From: Sphingomonadaceae bacterium
Lineage (GTDB): Bacteria > Pseudomonadota > Alphaproteobacteria > Sphingomonadales > Sphingomonadaceae
Assembly: GCA_024236195.1 (NCBI GenBank)
Contig: JACKKZ010000005.1
Location: forward strand, 186,001 to 250,000
DNA length: 64,000 bases
Direction: 5' to 3'
The notes beneath the pieces were generated by a model. The model did no database searches. It was not told the DNA's origin and saw only the letters and a program-made list of their open reading frames with translations. Positions 17,926 to 27,060 of the stretch are shown here, piece by piece (the first letter of the stretch is position 1; the number at the start of each line of letters is the position of its first letter). A program made the translations under genes and the position numbers.

Positions 17926-17988
17926 ACTGCATAGGCAAGCTGAATACGTCACATGCCCCGTCACAGGAATTGTGATCGAGGGAATGCG

Positions 17989-18900
17989 ATGCGCCAACTG
18001 ACCCATCTTGAACGGCTGGAAGCGGAAAGCATCCATATCATGCGCGAGGTTGTTGCCGAAACGTCCAAGCCGGTGATGCTCTATTCCGTTGGCAAGGACA
18101 GCGCGGTGATGCTGCACCTCGCCAAGAAGGCATTCTATCCCTCGCCGCCGCCATTCCCGCTGCTGCACGTCGATACCACGTGGAAGTTCAAGGACATGTA
18201 TGCGCTTCGTGAGAAGGCCGCGCAGGACGCGGGGATGGAGCTGCTGATCTATCACAACCCCGAAGCTGAAGAGCGCGGGATCAACCCCTTCGATCACGGA
18301 CCGCTCCATACCGATATGTGGAAGACCGAAGGGCTGAAGCAGGCGCTCGACAAATATGGATTTGACGCGGCCTTTGGCGGCGCCCGCCGCGACGAGGAAA
18401 AGAGCCGTGCGAAAGAGCGCATTTTCTCCTTCCGCACGGCCTCCCATGGCTGGGACCCGAAGAACCAGCGGCCCGAATTGTGGAACATCTACAATGCGCG
18501 CAAGACCAAGGGCGAAAGCATCCGTGTCTTCCCGCTGTCCAACTGGACCGAGCTGGATATCTGGCAGTATATCATGAAGGAAAATATCGAGATCGTGCCG
18601 CTCTATTTCGCCGCTGAACGCCCAACTTTCGAATATGAAGGCGGGCTGTTCATGGCGGACGATATTGATCGACTGGAAAAGGTGATGGGCACCAAGCCGG
18701 AAATCACCATGAAGTCTGTCCGGTTCCGCACTCTGGGCTGTTTCCCGCTCACTGGAGCAGTGGAAAGCACCGCCACGACCCTGTCTGAAGTGGTGCAGGA
18801 AACGCTGCTCACCACCACCAGTGAACGCCAGGGCCGCGTCATCGACAAGGATGAAGGCGGTGCCGGCATGGAGAAGAAGAAGCAAGAGGGGTACTTTTGA
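17989..18900 (+). CDS. cysD: Sulfate adenylyltransferase subunit 2
   Basis: 303 residues from the ATG at 17989, with GAGGGA 5 nt upstream; an in-frame ATG at 17953 lacks a ribosome site. It is the ATP-binding, PP-loop subunit of ATP sulfurylase: 'MLYSVGKDSAVMLHLA' carries the SxGKDS-type loop, and 'AFGGARRDEEKSRAKER' and 'NWTELDIWQYI' are CysD signatures. With CysN it converts ATP and sulfate to adenosine phosphosulfate in the cytoplasm. The stop overlaps the cysNC start by one base. Length and motifs are normal. Confidence 0.96.
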   Translation: MRQLTHLERLEAESIHIMREVVAETSKPVMLYSVGKDSAVMLHLAKKAFYPSPPPFPLLHVDTTWKFKDMYALREKAAQDAGMELLIYHNPEAEERGINPFDHGPLHTDMWKTEGLKQALDKYGFDAAFGGARRDEEKSRAKERIFSFRTASHGWDPKNQRPELWNIYNARKTKGESIRVFPLSNWTELDIWQYIMKENIEIVPLYFAAERPTFEYEGGLFMADDIDRLEKVMGTKPEITMKSVRFRTLGCFPLTGAVESTATTLSEVVQETLLTTTSERQGRVIDKDEGGAGMEKKKQEGYF

Positions 18901-20819
18901 TGACCCAGCAGAATTCCGATCCCGCCTACAAGGTGGATGCCCTCATTGCCGAGGATATCGACGCTTACCTTGAGCAGCACCAGAACAAGCAATTGCTGCG
19001 CTTCATCACCTGCGGCAGCGTGGATGATGGCAAGTCGACCCTGATCGGCCGCCTGCTCTACGATTCCAAGATGATCTTCGAAGACCAGCTGGCTTCGTTG
19101 GAAAATGACAGCAAGAAGGTCGGTACGCAGGGGCAGGAAATCGACTTCGCCTTGCTGGTCGATGGCCTTGCTGCCGAGCGTGAGCAGGGCATCACCATCG
19201 ACGTTGCCTATCGTTTCTTCGGGACGGAAAAGCGCAAGTTCATCGTCGCGGATTGTCCGGGGCATGAGCAATATACGCGCAACATGGTGACGGGCGCCTC
19301 CACCGCCGACCTCGCCGTGATCCTGATTGATGCGCGCAAGGGCGTGCTCGTCCAGACCCGCCGCCATTCCTATCTTTGCCACCTTCTCGGCATCCGCAAC
19401 ATCGTGCTAGCGGTGAACAAGATGGATCTGATCGGTTACGATCAGGCGAAATATGACGCCATCGTCGCGGACTACCAGGCGTTCGCAGACGAGATCGGGA
19501 TCGAACACTTTGTTCCCATGCCGATCAGCGGCTTCAAGGGCGACAATATCACCGGCAAGTCCGCCAATACCCCATGGTTTGATGGCATCCCGCTGGTCGA
19601 GCACCTCGAAACGGTAGAGCTGAACAACACGCTCAACCAGGCCAAGCCCTTCCGTATGCCGGTGCAATGGGTGAACCGCCCGAACCTCGATTTCCGGGGT
19701 TTCTCCGGCTTGGTTTCGACCGGCTCGATCAAGCCGGGCGACCCGGTGCGCGTGCTACCTTCTGGCAAGACCAGCACGGTCAAGAGCATCGTCACTTTCG
19801 ACGGTGAGCAGGACGAAGCCCTTGCCGGCCAGTCGGTTACGATCTGTCTTGCAGACGAAGTCGATTGTTCGCGCGGCGATGTGCTGGCGACGGCTGACGC
19901 GCCGCCGGAATCCTCCGACCAGTTCGAAGCGACGCTGGTGTGGATGAATGACGAAGCGATGAAGCCGGGGCGCGGTTACTGGATGAAGCTCGGCAGCCAG
20001 ATGGTCACCGCTACCGTCCAGCACCCGAAATACGAGATAAACATCAACACGATGGATCATCTTGCGGCCAAGACGCTGGAGCTGAATTCCATTGGTGTGG
20101 CCGAAGTCGCGACCGACAAGCCGATCGTGTTTGAGCCCTATGGCGATAACCGGGCGCTGGGCGGCTTCATCCTGATCGACAAGATCACCAATGCTACCGT
20201 GGCAGCGGGGATGCTGCATTTCAGCCTGCGCCGCGCGCAGAATGTCCATTGGCAGCCGACCGATATCAGCCGCGAAAGCCATGCGGCCATGAAGAACCAG
20301 ACACCGCGCGTGCTGTGGTTCACAGGGCTTTCGGGTTCGGGCAAGTCGACCATCGCCAATGAGGTGGAAAAGCAGCTCAACCTGATGAACCGCCACACCT
20401 TCCTGCTCGATGGAGATAATGTTCGCCACGGGCTGAACAAGGACCTCGGCTTTACCGAAGCGGACCGGATCGAGAATATCCGTCGCGTGGGCGAAGTGGC
20501 CAAGCTGATGGTGGATGCAGGGCTGATCGTGCTCACCGCCTTCATCAGCCCGTTCCGCGCGGAACGCCGCATGGTGCGTGACATGCTGCCCGAAGGCGAA
20601 TTTATCGAGATCTTCGTCGATACCCCGCTGGAAGTGGCGGAGCAGCGCGATGTGAAGGGCCTCTACAAGAAGGCACGTTCGGGCGAGCTCAAGAACTTCA
20701 CCGGGATCGACAGCCCCTATGAAGCGCCGGAGAATGCTGAAATCCGGGTCAACACGGTGGAGATGTCAGTCGAAGAAGCGGCTGAACATATTATCCGCCA
20801 GATACTTCCGCTAAAGTGA
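18900..20819 (+). CDS. cysNC: Bifunctional sulfate adenylyltransferase GTPase / APS kinase
   Basis: 639 residues from the ATG at 18900 (TGATG overlap with cysD; AGAGGGG upstream). The N-terminal GTPase shows G1 'GSVDDGKSTLIGR', G3 'DCPGHEQY' and G4 'NKMD', and activates CysD. The C-terminal ~180 residues are adenylylsulfate kinase, with P-loop 'GLSGSGKSTIAN' and 'LDGDNVRHGLNKDLGF', phosphorylating APS to PAPS. The fused CysNC arrangement is common in Alphaproteobacteria. It stands between cysD and cysQ in one operon. Confidence 0.96.
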   Translation: MTQQNSDPAYKVDALIAEDIDAYLEQHQNKQLLRFITCGSVDDGKSTLIGRLLYDSKMIFEDQLASLENDSKKVGTQGQEIDFALLVDGLAAEREQGITIDVAYRFFGTEKRKFIVADCPGHEQYTRNMVTGASTADLAVILIDARKGVLVQTRRHSYLCHLLGIRNIVLAVNKMDLIGYDQAKYDAIVADYQAFADEIGIEHFVPMPISGFKGDNITGKSANTPWFDGIPLVEHLETVELNNTLNQAKPFRMPVQWVNRPNLDFRGFSGLVSTGSIKPGDPVRVLPSGKTSTVKSIVTFDGEQDEALAGQSVTICLADEVDCSRGDVLATADAPPESSDQFEATLVWMNDEAMKPGRGYWMKLGSQMVTATVQHPKYEININTMDHLAAKTLELNSIGVAEVATDKPIVFEPYGDNRALGGFILIDKITNATVAAGMLHFSLRRAQNVHWQPTDISRESHAAMKNQTPRVLWFTGLSGSGKSTIANEVEKQLNLMNRHTFLLDGDNVRHGLNKDLGFTEADRIENIRRVGEVAKLMVDAGLIVLTAFISPFRAERRMVRDMLPEGEFIEIFVDTPLEVAEQRDVKGLYKKARSGELKNFTGIDSPYEAPENAEIRVNTVEMSVEEAAEHIIRQILPLK

Positions 20820-20827
20820 GGACTAGA

Positions 20828-21559
20828 ATGACCGACGCAGAACTCGCAGCCCATCTGGCAGAGCAGGCCGGGAAAATCCTGCTGCAGGTGCGCAGCTCCG
20901 GCATGTTCGAAGGCAAGGCGCTGGGCAAGGCAGGCGATGCCACGGCCAATGAATTCCTGTGTCACGCTTTGCGCGCGCAGCGGCCTGAGGACGGCCTCCT
21001 CTCCGAAGAGGAGAAGGACAATGAGGACCGGCTGAAGGAAGAACGTGTGTGGATCGTCGATCCGGTCGATGGCACCCGCGAATATGGCGAGGAGCGCACC
21101 GACTGGGCCGTGCATGTTGCGCTGGCGGTGAATGGCAAGCCTGAGATTGGCGCGGTTGCGCTGCCGGGTCTCGATACTGTCCTGCGCACTGATGCGCCGA
21201 TTGCCGTGCCCGCCGCTGCCGATGTGCCGCGCATGGTCGTCAGCCGCACGCGCCCGGCCAAGGAAGCCGTTGCCGTGGCAGAGAAGCTGGGCGCAGAGCT
21301 CGTCCCCATGGGCAGTGCCGGGGCCAAGGCAATGGCGGTGGTGCGCGGCGAGGCCGAAATCTACCTCCATACAGGCGGGCAATATGAGTGGGACAGCTGC
21401 GCCCCCGCTGCTGTGGCGCTCGCTCATGGCCTCCACGCCAGCCGCGTTGATGGCAGCCCGCTGGTCTATAACCAGCGTGACACCTACATGCCCGATTTGC
21501 TGATCTGCCGCCCCGAATATGCGGAAAAGGTGCTGGCGCTCGTCGCTGAAATGGGCTGA
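20828..21559 (+). CDS. cysQ: 3'(2'),5'-bisphosphate nucleotidase
   Basis: 243 residues from the ATG at 20828, preceded by GAGGACTAGA; an earlier GTG overlapping the cysNC stop is less likely. The inositol-monophosphatase-family metal site is seen in 'LLSEEEKD' and 'VWIVDPVDGTREY' (DPxDGT), and the second motif in 'YEWDSCAPAAVALAHG' (WDxxA variant). It hydrolyses 3'-phosphoadenosine 5'-phosphate left after PAPS use, recycling the nucleotide. Its position 8 bp after cysNC fits that role. Confidence 0.9.
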   Translation: MTDAELAAHLAEQAGKILLQVRSSGMFEGKALGKAGDATANEFLCHALRAQRPEDGLLSEEEKDNEDRLKEERVWIVDPVDGTREYGEERTDWAVHVALAVNGKPEIGAVALPGLDTVLRTDAPIAVPAAADVPRMVVSRTRPAKEAVAVAEKLGAELVPMGSAGAKAMAVVRGEAEIYLHTGGQYEWDSCAPAAVALAHGLHASRVDGSPLVYNQRDTYMPDLLICRPEYAEKVLALVAEMG

Positions 21560-21586
21560 ATTGCATCCCTCAAGAGGGAGCATTTC

Positions 21587-22360
21587 ATGAGCAAGCTCAA
21601 CGGCAAGCGCGCCATCGTCACTGGCGCGGCGCAGGGTATTGGCGCAGCAATCGCAGAGCGCTTTGCGGGCGAAGGCGCGCAAGTGATCTTCGCTGACCGC
21701 GATGGTGGGAAGGTCGCCGCGCTGGCAGAGCGGCTGGGGCAGGCGGCACTCACCGTTGATGTGGCGGACAGCGCGCAGCTCGACGCGCTCTTCGCCATGG
21801 CGCAGGAGCGCTGGGGCGGGCTCGACATCCTCGTCAACAATGCCGGGATCACCCATGCCGCCACTTTGGACGAATTGGCGGTGGAAGATTTCGACCGGGT
21901 GATGGCGGTCAATGCCCGCGCGCCCCTGCTCGCCACCCAGCGTGCGGCGCGGCTGATGGGGCGGGGCGGGTCGGTGATCAACATGTCCAGCGTCAATGCG
22001 AAGCTCGCGATCCCGAACCAGATTCCCTACGTGGTTTCCAAGGGCGCGCTGTCGCAGCTGACCAACGTCACTGCATTGGCACTGGCTGACCGGGGCATCC
22101 GCGTGAATGCCATCGGCCCGGGCACGATCCTCACCGAAATGGCGCTGGGGATCATGTCGGATGACGAAGCAAAGCACCGGATCATGAGCCGCACTCCGAT
22201 GGGACGGCTGGGCAGCGTGGAGGAAGTGGCGGCCATCGCGGTCTTCCTCGCCAGTGAGGAAAGCTCCTACATCACCGGGCAGACGATCTATGCCGATGGC
22301 GGGCGGTTGGGGCTCAACTACACCGTGCCTGTGGCCGGGGATGAAGGGCAGGGCGCATGA
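21587..22360 (+). CDS. SDR-family oxidoreductase
   Basis: 257 residues, classical short-chain dehydrogenase. The NAD(P) loop is 'TGAAQGIGAAIAERF'; Asp in 'FADRDGGK' after beta-2 suggests NAD(H); 'NNAGITHA'; catalytic Ser in 'INMSSVNAK' and YxxxK in 'YVVSKGAL'. The end overlaps the thiolase-like gene by 4 bp (ATGA), so the two form a pair, possibly hydroxyacyl-CoA oxidation followed by thiolysis. GAGGGAG precedes the ATG. Substrate not predictable from sequence. Confidence 0.88.
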   Translation: MSKLNGKRAIVTGAAQGIGAAIAERFAGEGAQVIFADRDGGKVAALAERLGQAALTVDVADSAQLDALFAMAQERWGGLDILVNNAGITHAATLDELAVEDFDRVMAVNARAPLLATQRAARLMGRGGSVINMSSVNAKLAIPNQIPYVVSKGALSQLTNVTALALADRGIRVNAIGPGTILTEMALGIMSDDEAKHRIMSRTPMGRLGSVEEVAAIAVFLASEESSYITGQTIYADGGRLGLNYTVPVAGDEGQGA

Positions 22361-23862
22361 GCAGCAATCCCGAATGCGTACCGGTGATCGTCGGTGTCGG
22401 GCAGCTCAATGACCGACCGGAGAACCCGCTGGAGGGGCTCGATTCTGCTGGACTAATGGCACAAGCGCTGCGTCTGGCGGATGCAGATGCGGGCGGCGGA
22501 TGGCTGAACGACGCAGGTGGGCTGGCTGTGGTGCAGCAGATTGCCATGCCTGCGCTCAACCCCTGCGCGCCGCGTGTGGCGGAAGCCTTGGGGGTCACGC
22601 CGGAGCGGGCGAGCGACACCGACTTGCCCCATGGCGACAGCCCGGTGCGCCTGCTCGACGAAGCCGCCGGACGGATTGCGCGCGGGGAAAGCCGGGTGGA
22701 ACTGGTCACCGGCGGAGAGGCTTTGCGGACTGCGGGCGCGCGGGCGAAGGCGGCTGCGGCGCAAGCTGGCGGCAAGGCGAAGAGCGCGCTGGAACAGGCG
22801 ACAGACAGCGTCAAGCAGGGCTATCGCCAGCGCTATGGTCTGGCGCTGCCAACCGACGTTTATCCGCTTTACGAGAACGCTTTGCGCGCTTCGCTGGGGC
22901 AAACATTGGCGGAAGGGCAGGCGGATAGTGCGGCGATCTGGTCTCTGATGTCCGAGGTTGCAGAGCGTACTCCGTCAGCGTGGCTGCGCCGCTCGGTCAG
23001 TCCAGAGGAAATCGCGCAGCCCAGCGCCGATAACCGCCCCATCGCGCATCCCTATACCAAGCTGATGGTCGCCAATTCCGCGGTCAACCAGGGGGCAGGC
23101 TTTATCGTTACCAGTCTGGCCGAAGCGCGGCGGCGCGGGATGGACGAGGCGCGGTTGGTCTATGTCGGGCAAGGCGCAGCTGCGCATGAACCCTACGACT
23201 TTCTCGCCCGCGCCAATTACACATCCTCGCCCAGCATTGATGTGACGATCCGCGAAACGATGGCGCGCAACGGGCTGAAAACCGAAGATCTCGCCCATGC
23301 CGAACTGTACAGCTGCTTTCCCTGCGTGCCCAAGTTGGCGCGGCGCGTGCTCGGCTGGCCGCTGGACAAGCCCGTGACTGTGTTCGGCGGGCTGACTTTC
23401 GGCGGCGGGCCGATTGCCAATTACATGAGCCATGCGATTGCCTGCATGGTCGAGAAACTGCGCAATGGCGGCGGCAAGGGATTGCTGTTCGGCAATGGCG
23501 GTTATGCCACGACGAACCATGCGATGCTGCTCTCCGCCGACCCGCTGGAAGGCGCGGCGGAGCGCCAGGATTTCGATTGCCAGCACCTCGCCGATGAATT
23601 GCGCGGCGAAGTGCCGGCGCTGGCCAAGGACTATACCGGGCCTGCGACGCTGGAGACCTTCACCGTCCACTACAAACGCGATGGCTCGCCGCGTTCGGGG
23701 ACGGTCGTCGCGCTTACCCCGGCAGGCGAGCGGGTGCTGGCGCTGGTCCCGCCGGATGACAGCGCGATGATCGAACGGCTGACCAGCGGAGCGGAGGAAC
23801 CGGTCGGGATGGCCGGCGAGGTCGTGGCGGGTGAGGATGGGCTGGCGTTCTGGCGGGGGTAG
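22357..23862 (+). CDS. SCP-x-type thiolase-like (acetyl-CoA acetyltransferase family) protein
   Basis: 501 residues with the features of the SCP-x thiolase subfamily: 'VPVIVGVGQLNDRP' at the N-terminus, 'LVTGGEALRT', 'YTKLMVANSAVNQGAGFIVTS', 'AELYSCFPCVPKLARRVLG' and 'GGLTFGGGPIANYMSHAIA'. The canonical nucleophilic Cys near residue 90 is not apparent. As I recall, this long subfamily commonly lacks it, so acyl transfer by the textbook mechanism is uncertain. It is translationally coupled to the upstream SDR. A ~100-residue C-terminal OB-like extension follows the thiolase core. Confidence 0.78.
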   Translation: MSSNPECVPVIVGVGQLNDRPENPLEGLDSAGLMAQALRLADADAGGGWLNDAGGLAVVQQIAMPALNPCAPRVAEALGVTPERASDTDLPHGDSPVRLLDEAAGRIARGESRVELVTGGEALRTAGARAKAAAAQAGGKAKSALEQATDSVKQGYRQRYGLALPTDVYPLYENALRASLGQTLAEGQADSAAIWSLMSEVAERTPSAWLRRSVSPEEIAQPSADNRPIAHPYTKLMVANSAVNQGAGFIVTSLAEARRRGMDEARLVYVGQGAAAHEPYDFLARANYTSSPSIDVTIRETMARNGLKTEDLAHAELYSCFPCVPKLARRVLGWPLDKPVTVFGGLTFGGGPIANYMSHAIACMVEKLRNGGGKGLLFGNGGYATTNHAMLLSADPLEGAAERQDFDCQHLADELRGEVPALAKDYTGPATLETFTVHYKRDGSPRSGTVVALTPAGERVLALVPPDDSAMIERLTSGAEEPVGMAGEVVAGEDGLAFWRG

Positions 23863-23870
23863 GGTGCTCC

Positions 23871-24010
23871 AAAGCCCCTCCTCTTTAGGGGAGGGGCACC
23901 GAGACTTGGCGGTTTACCGCCTAGTCGCAGTGGGGTGGGGCGTTTGGCATGCACCTTGCTCTCCGACAGTCCCCACCCCCAACCCCCTCCCCTAAAGAGG
24001 AGGGGGCTTT
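23871..24010. repeat. Palindromic intergenic repeat, family A, copy 1 (inverted)
   Basis: About 140 bp bounded by matching ends (aaagcccctcctcttta ... taaagaggaggggg). It is the reverse complement of the family found at 31124-31261 and 32113-32252. The inner hairpin reads ggcggtaaaccgcc in the common orientation. It fills the gap between the convergent thiolase and LysR genes and could also act as a terminator. Confidence 0.85.
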
Positions 24011-24012
24011 GG

Positions 24013-24867
24013 CTATCCCAACGTCCCACCCAACCCCTCAACAATCCCGCGCAGCCGATCCGTATCGCCCTGCCATTCCGGCGCGACCCTCAGGCCCACG
24101 CGGCGGGAATAGTCATACCCCGCCACATCCAGCGCCACGGTCCCCTCCGCAAGGAAACTCAGCGGCGCAGTCGTGATCCCCACACCCGCCGCTACCATCC
24201 GCATACAGCGCGCATCGTCGGCGCTGCGCAGTGAAAAGCGTGGGCGCACGCGCTGGCGGGTGAAGAAGCGGCTGGTTTCCTCCAGCAATTCGCAATTGCG
24301 GCGGGCGATCATGGTCTCGCTTGCCAGCTCCTCCGGCTCCACCTGCTTGCGTCCAGCGAGAGGATGGTTGGTGGCGACAAACATGGTGTAGCGCTCCTCC
24401 AACAGCAGCACATCGCCCGGCTCGATCTCGCGCAGCAGGGTCAGTGCGGCGTTGATCCGCCCGCTGGAGAACGCCGCGCGCAGTTCGCCTTCGCTGCCAT
24501 CGACCAGTTCGAGCGAGAATTGCCCCACCAGCGCGCCCATCACCCGCTCCAGCATGGGCGCGGCGATGCTCCGCAGCACGCCCAGCTTCAGCTCCGGCCA
24601 GTCGGCGGGCTGCGCCTGCGCGAAGCTGTCCGCCGCCATGAAATTCCGCTCCAGCGCGCGCGCGATGGGGAGGAATTTGCCGCCTGCCTCCGTCAGCCGG
24701 ATGCGCCGCCGGTTGCGCACGAACAGCTTGCTGCCCACCAGCCGCTCCAGCTCGGCAATTCCGGCAGACAGCGTGGGCTGCGTTACCCGGATGCGAACCG
24801 CCGCCTGGGTGAAGCTGCCAGCATCCACCACAGACAGGAACTGGCGTATGTGTGTGCGCTTTATCAT
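24013..24867 (-). CDS. LysR-family transcriptional regulator
   Basis: 284 residues. N-terminal winged helix 'IRQFLSVVDAGSFTQAAVRIRVTQPTLSAGIAELER' (ends IRQFLSVVDAGSF and SAGIAELER) followed by the periplasmic-binding-like effector domain. It is transcribed away from ivd with 101 bp between starts, the usual arrangement for a LysR protein controlling its divergent target. Control of leucine or isovalerate catabolism is therefore likely, although better-known regulators of this pathway are of the MerR type. The stop lies directly against repeat family A. Confidence 0.85.
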   Translation of the reverse strand: MIKRTHIRQFLSVVDAGSFTQAAVRIRVTQPTLSAGIAELERLVGSKLFVRNRRRIRLTEAGGKFLPIARALERNFMAADSFAQAQPADWPELKLGVLRSIAAPMLERVMGALVGQFSLELVDGSEGELRAAFSSGRINAALTLLREIEPGDVLLLEERYTMFVATNHPLAGRKQVEPEELASETMIARRNCELLEETSRFFTRQRVRPRFSLRSADDARCMRMVAAGVGITTAPLSFLAEGTVALDVAGYDYSRRVGLRVAPEWQGDTDRLRGIVEGLGGTLG

Positions 24868-24968
24868 AGGAAAAATCTATATTACTTCGCGCAAGCTTTC
24901 AATTTTCCTTTGTCTGCATTCCGCATTATCCTCCCGGCAAACCGCAGTGAGCGGCAAGAGGAGAGACC

Positions 24969-26138
24969 ATGCGCGCGACCCCCCATTTCGATTTCAATCT
25001 CGGCGAAAATGCCGACATGATCCGCGAAACCACGGCACGGTTTGCGGACGAGCAGATCATGCCGCTGGCCGACCGGGTGGACCGCGAAGACTGGTTCCCG
25101 CGCGAGGAACTATGGCCCGCCATGGGCGCGCTCGGCCTGCATGGTATCACGGTGGAGGAAGAATGGGGCGGGCTGGGGCTCGGCTATCTCGAACATGTGA
25201 TCGCTTGCGAGGAAATTGGCCGCGCATCCGCCAGCATCGGCCTGTCCTATGGTGCGCATTCCAACCTCTGCGTCAATCAGATCCGCCGCTGGGGCAATCC
25301 TGACCAGAAGGCGAAATACCTCCCCAAGCTGATCAGCGGCGAGCACCTGGGCAGCCTTGCCATGAGCGAGGCCGGGGCCGGGTCTGACGTGGTCAGCATG
25401 AAACTGCGCGCCGATCCGGTCGCGGGCGGATATCGGCTTAACGGCACCAAATTCTGGATCACAAACGCCACCTATGCCGATGTGCTGGTGGTCTATGCCA
25501 AGACTGCGCCCGATGGCGGCAGCCGGGGCATCACAGCCTTCCTGATCGAAAAGGGGATGGAGGGTTTCTCCATCGGCCAGAAGATCGACAAGATGGGCAA
25601 TCGCGGCAGCCCCACGGCGGAGCTGGTGTTCGAAGATTGCTTCGTGCCCGAAGAAAACGTGATGGGTCCGCTCCACGGCGGCGTGGGCGTGCTGATGAGC
25701 GGGCTGGACTATGAACGCATCGTGCTGTCGGGCGGCCCGCTCGGCCTGATGCAGGCCTGCCTCGACGTGGTCATCCCCTATGTCCGCGAGCGCAAGCAAT
25801 TCGGCAAACCTATCGGCAGCTTCCAGCTGATGCAGGCCAAGGTGGCCGACATGTACGCCGCCCTGCAAAGCGCGCGCGCCTATGTCTATGCCGTGGCCAA
25901 GGCGGCGGACGCTGGCCAGACGACGCGGTTTGATGCGGCGGGCGCAATCCTGAAGGTTTCGGAGAGCGCGGTAATGGTCGCCAATGAAGCGGTGCAGGCG
26001 CTTGGCGGGGCAGGCTATACCAAGGACTGGCCGGTCGAACGCTTCTACCGCGACGCGAAGCTGCTCGATATCGGCGCAGGGACGAACGAGATCCGTCGGA
26101 TGCTGATCGGGCGGGAGCTGATCGGGGCTGCGGGATAG
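24969..26138 (+). CDS. ivd: Isovaleryl-CoA dehydrogenase
   Basis: 389 residues, acyl-CoA dehydrogenase family. Catalytic Glu lies in 'SGLDYERIVLSGGPLG', the position characteristic of isovaleryl-CoA dehydrogenase. Also seen are 'LAMSEAGAGSDVVSMK', 'GTKFWITNA' and the C-terminal 'YRDAKLLDIGAGTNEIRRMLIGREL'. It oxidises isovaleryl-CoA to 3-methylcrotonyl-CoA in leucine degradation, passing electrons to ETF. GGAAGAGGAGAG precedes the start closely. The biotin-dependent carboxylase for its product is encoded downstream, separated by a TrmH-like gene and repeats. Confidence 0.92.
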   Translation: MRATPHFDFNLGENADMIRETTARFADEQIMPLADRVDREDWFPREELWPAMGALGLHGITVEEEWGGLGLGYLEHVIACEEIGRASASIGLSYGAHSNLCVNQIRRWGNPDQKAKYLPKLISGEHLGSLAMSEAGAGSDVVSMKLRADPVAGGYRLNGTKFWITNATYADVLVVYAKTAPDGGSRGITAFLIEKGMEGFSIGQKIDKMGNRGSPTAELVFEDCFVPEENVMGPLHGGVGVLMSGLDYERIVLSGGPLGLMQACLDVVIPYVRERKQFGKPIGSFQLMQAKVADMYAALQSARAYVYAVAKAADAGQTTRFDAAGAILKVSESAVMVANEAVQALGGAGYTKDWPVERFYRDAKLLDIGAGTNEIRRMLIGRELIGAAG

Positions 26139-26144
26139 AAAATT

Positions 26145-26813
26145 ATGCCAGTCGTTGAAGGCGAAGAGCAGAAAAAGTCGAAGCGCTCGGTCCGCGAACG
26201 GGCCGATGCGATTAAGCCGTTCACCTGCAAGAACCTGATCGCGGTGATTGAAGACCCGTCCGACGTCAAGAATATCGGCACGGTCATTCGCAACGTAAAT
26301 GCGTTGGGGGTTGAGAAGGTTTACGTTGTCGATCCGCGTAAGGCATTGCCTGACGATTGGCAGGAAATGCGCGAAAAGAAATCGCTATCCAAGACATCTG
26401 TTTCCGCCGTGAAATGGAGCTTCGTTAAGCGCTTTGACAGTACGGATGACTGCCTCGACCACCTTGAGAAGAACAATTTCCATTCCCTCGTCACGTCACC
26501 GCATGTGAAGGGTAAGTCGAACGTCTATCTACACGAGGGCGACTACACTGAACACGCCAAGCTGGCCGTGTGGTTTGGGAATGAGAAGCGCGGCATCAGC
26601 GACCGAGCGGTGGAACGCAGCGATGGATGTGTCGCCATTCCCATGTTCGGGATGATCGAGAGCCTGAATCTCGGGACATCTTCGGGCATTGTCCTGTACG
26701 AAGTCACCAAACAGCGGCGAGACTATCAAAGCAGGTATCGCAAACGGGACAAGCGCGGAGAACGCGCAGAACCTTTGCCAACGGTTATGCCACAAGAGGA
26801 TGCACAGACATGA
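26145..26813 (+). CDS. SpoU/TrmH-family RNA 2'-O-methyltransferase
   Basis: 222 residues with the three SPOUT motifs: 'NIGTVIRNVNALG', 'VWFGNEKRGISD' and 'IPMFGMIESLNLGTSSGIVLYE' (last shown in two parts: IPMFGMIESLN, SSGIVLYE). It probably methylates a ribose in tRNA (TrmH-like, possibly Gm18) or rRNA. It sits 6 bp after ivd but has no metabolic link to leucine breakdown. Its base composition is visibly lower in GC than ivd or mccB, with more AAA, TTT and third-position A/T codons. Repeat arrays follow directly. I interpret it as a late insertion into the operon. Confidence 0.85.
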   Translation: MPVVEGEEQKKSKRSVRERADAIKPFTCKNLIAVIEDPSDVKNIGTVIRNVNALGVEKVYVVDPRKALPDDWQEMREKKSLSKTSVSAVKWSFVKRFDSTDDCLDHLEKNNFHSLVTSPHVKGKSNVYLHEGDYTEHAKLAVWFGNEKRGISDRAVERSDGCVAIPMFGMIESLNLGTSSGIVLYEVTKQRRDYQSRYRKRDKRGERAEPLPTVMPQEDAQT

Positions 26814-26817
26814 GAAA

Positions 26818-27040
26818 TCCTCCCCGGCACGGGGAGGAGGACGCGCAAGCCCCTTGGTCGCAGGCTGGTGGAGGGGGCCCGGCGGTTCTCTCCCGGCCTG
26901 TGCGGTTTGGGACAACAAACTTCCCCTCCCCGGCGGGGAGGGGATCGAGGGGTGGGGGCGCGAGACCGCAAGGTCTCGCATCCCAGCTACCGGGGTACAC
27001 CCACCCCACCCCCTCCCTCAAGGGAGGGGCTTTTAATGAT
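26818..27040. repeat. GC-rich palindromic repeat cluster (family B arm plus a second element)
   Basis: The left part (26818-26880) contains cctccccggcacggggagg followed by a cgcaggctggtggaggggg segment shared with 28754-28807. The right part (about 26922-27035) is bounded by inverted cccctcccc-type ends and contains an 8-bp hairpin with a GCAA loop (gcgagaccgcaaggtctcgc, 26960-26979). The cluster separates the TrmH-like gene from mccB. No credible reading frame lies in it. Confidence 0.75.
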
Positions 27041-27060
27041 CAATTGACGGGTTCTATGAC

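Noticed and set aside
20717..22177. 486-codon minus-strand open frame across cysQ and the SDR gene
   Set aside because: Crosses two well-supported genes on the other strand; typical GC-driven open frame.
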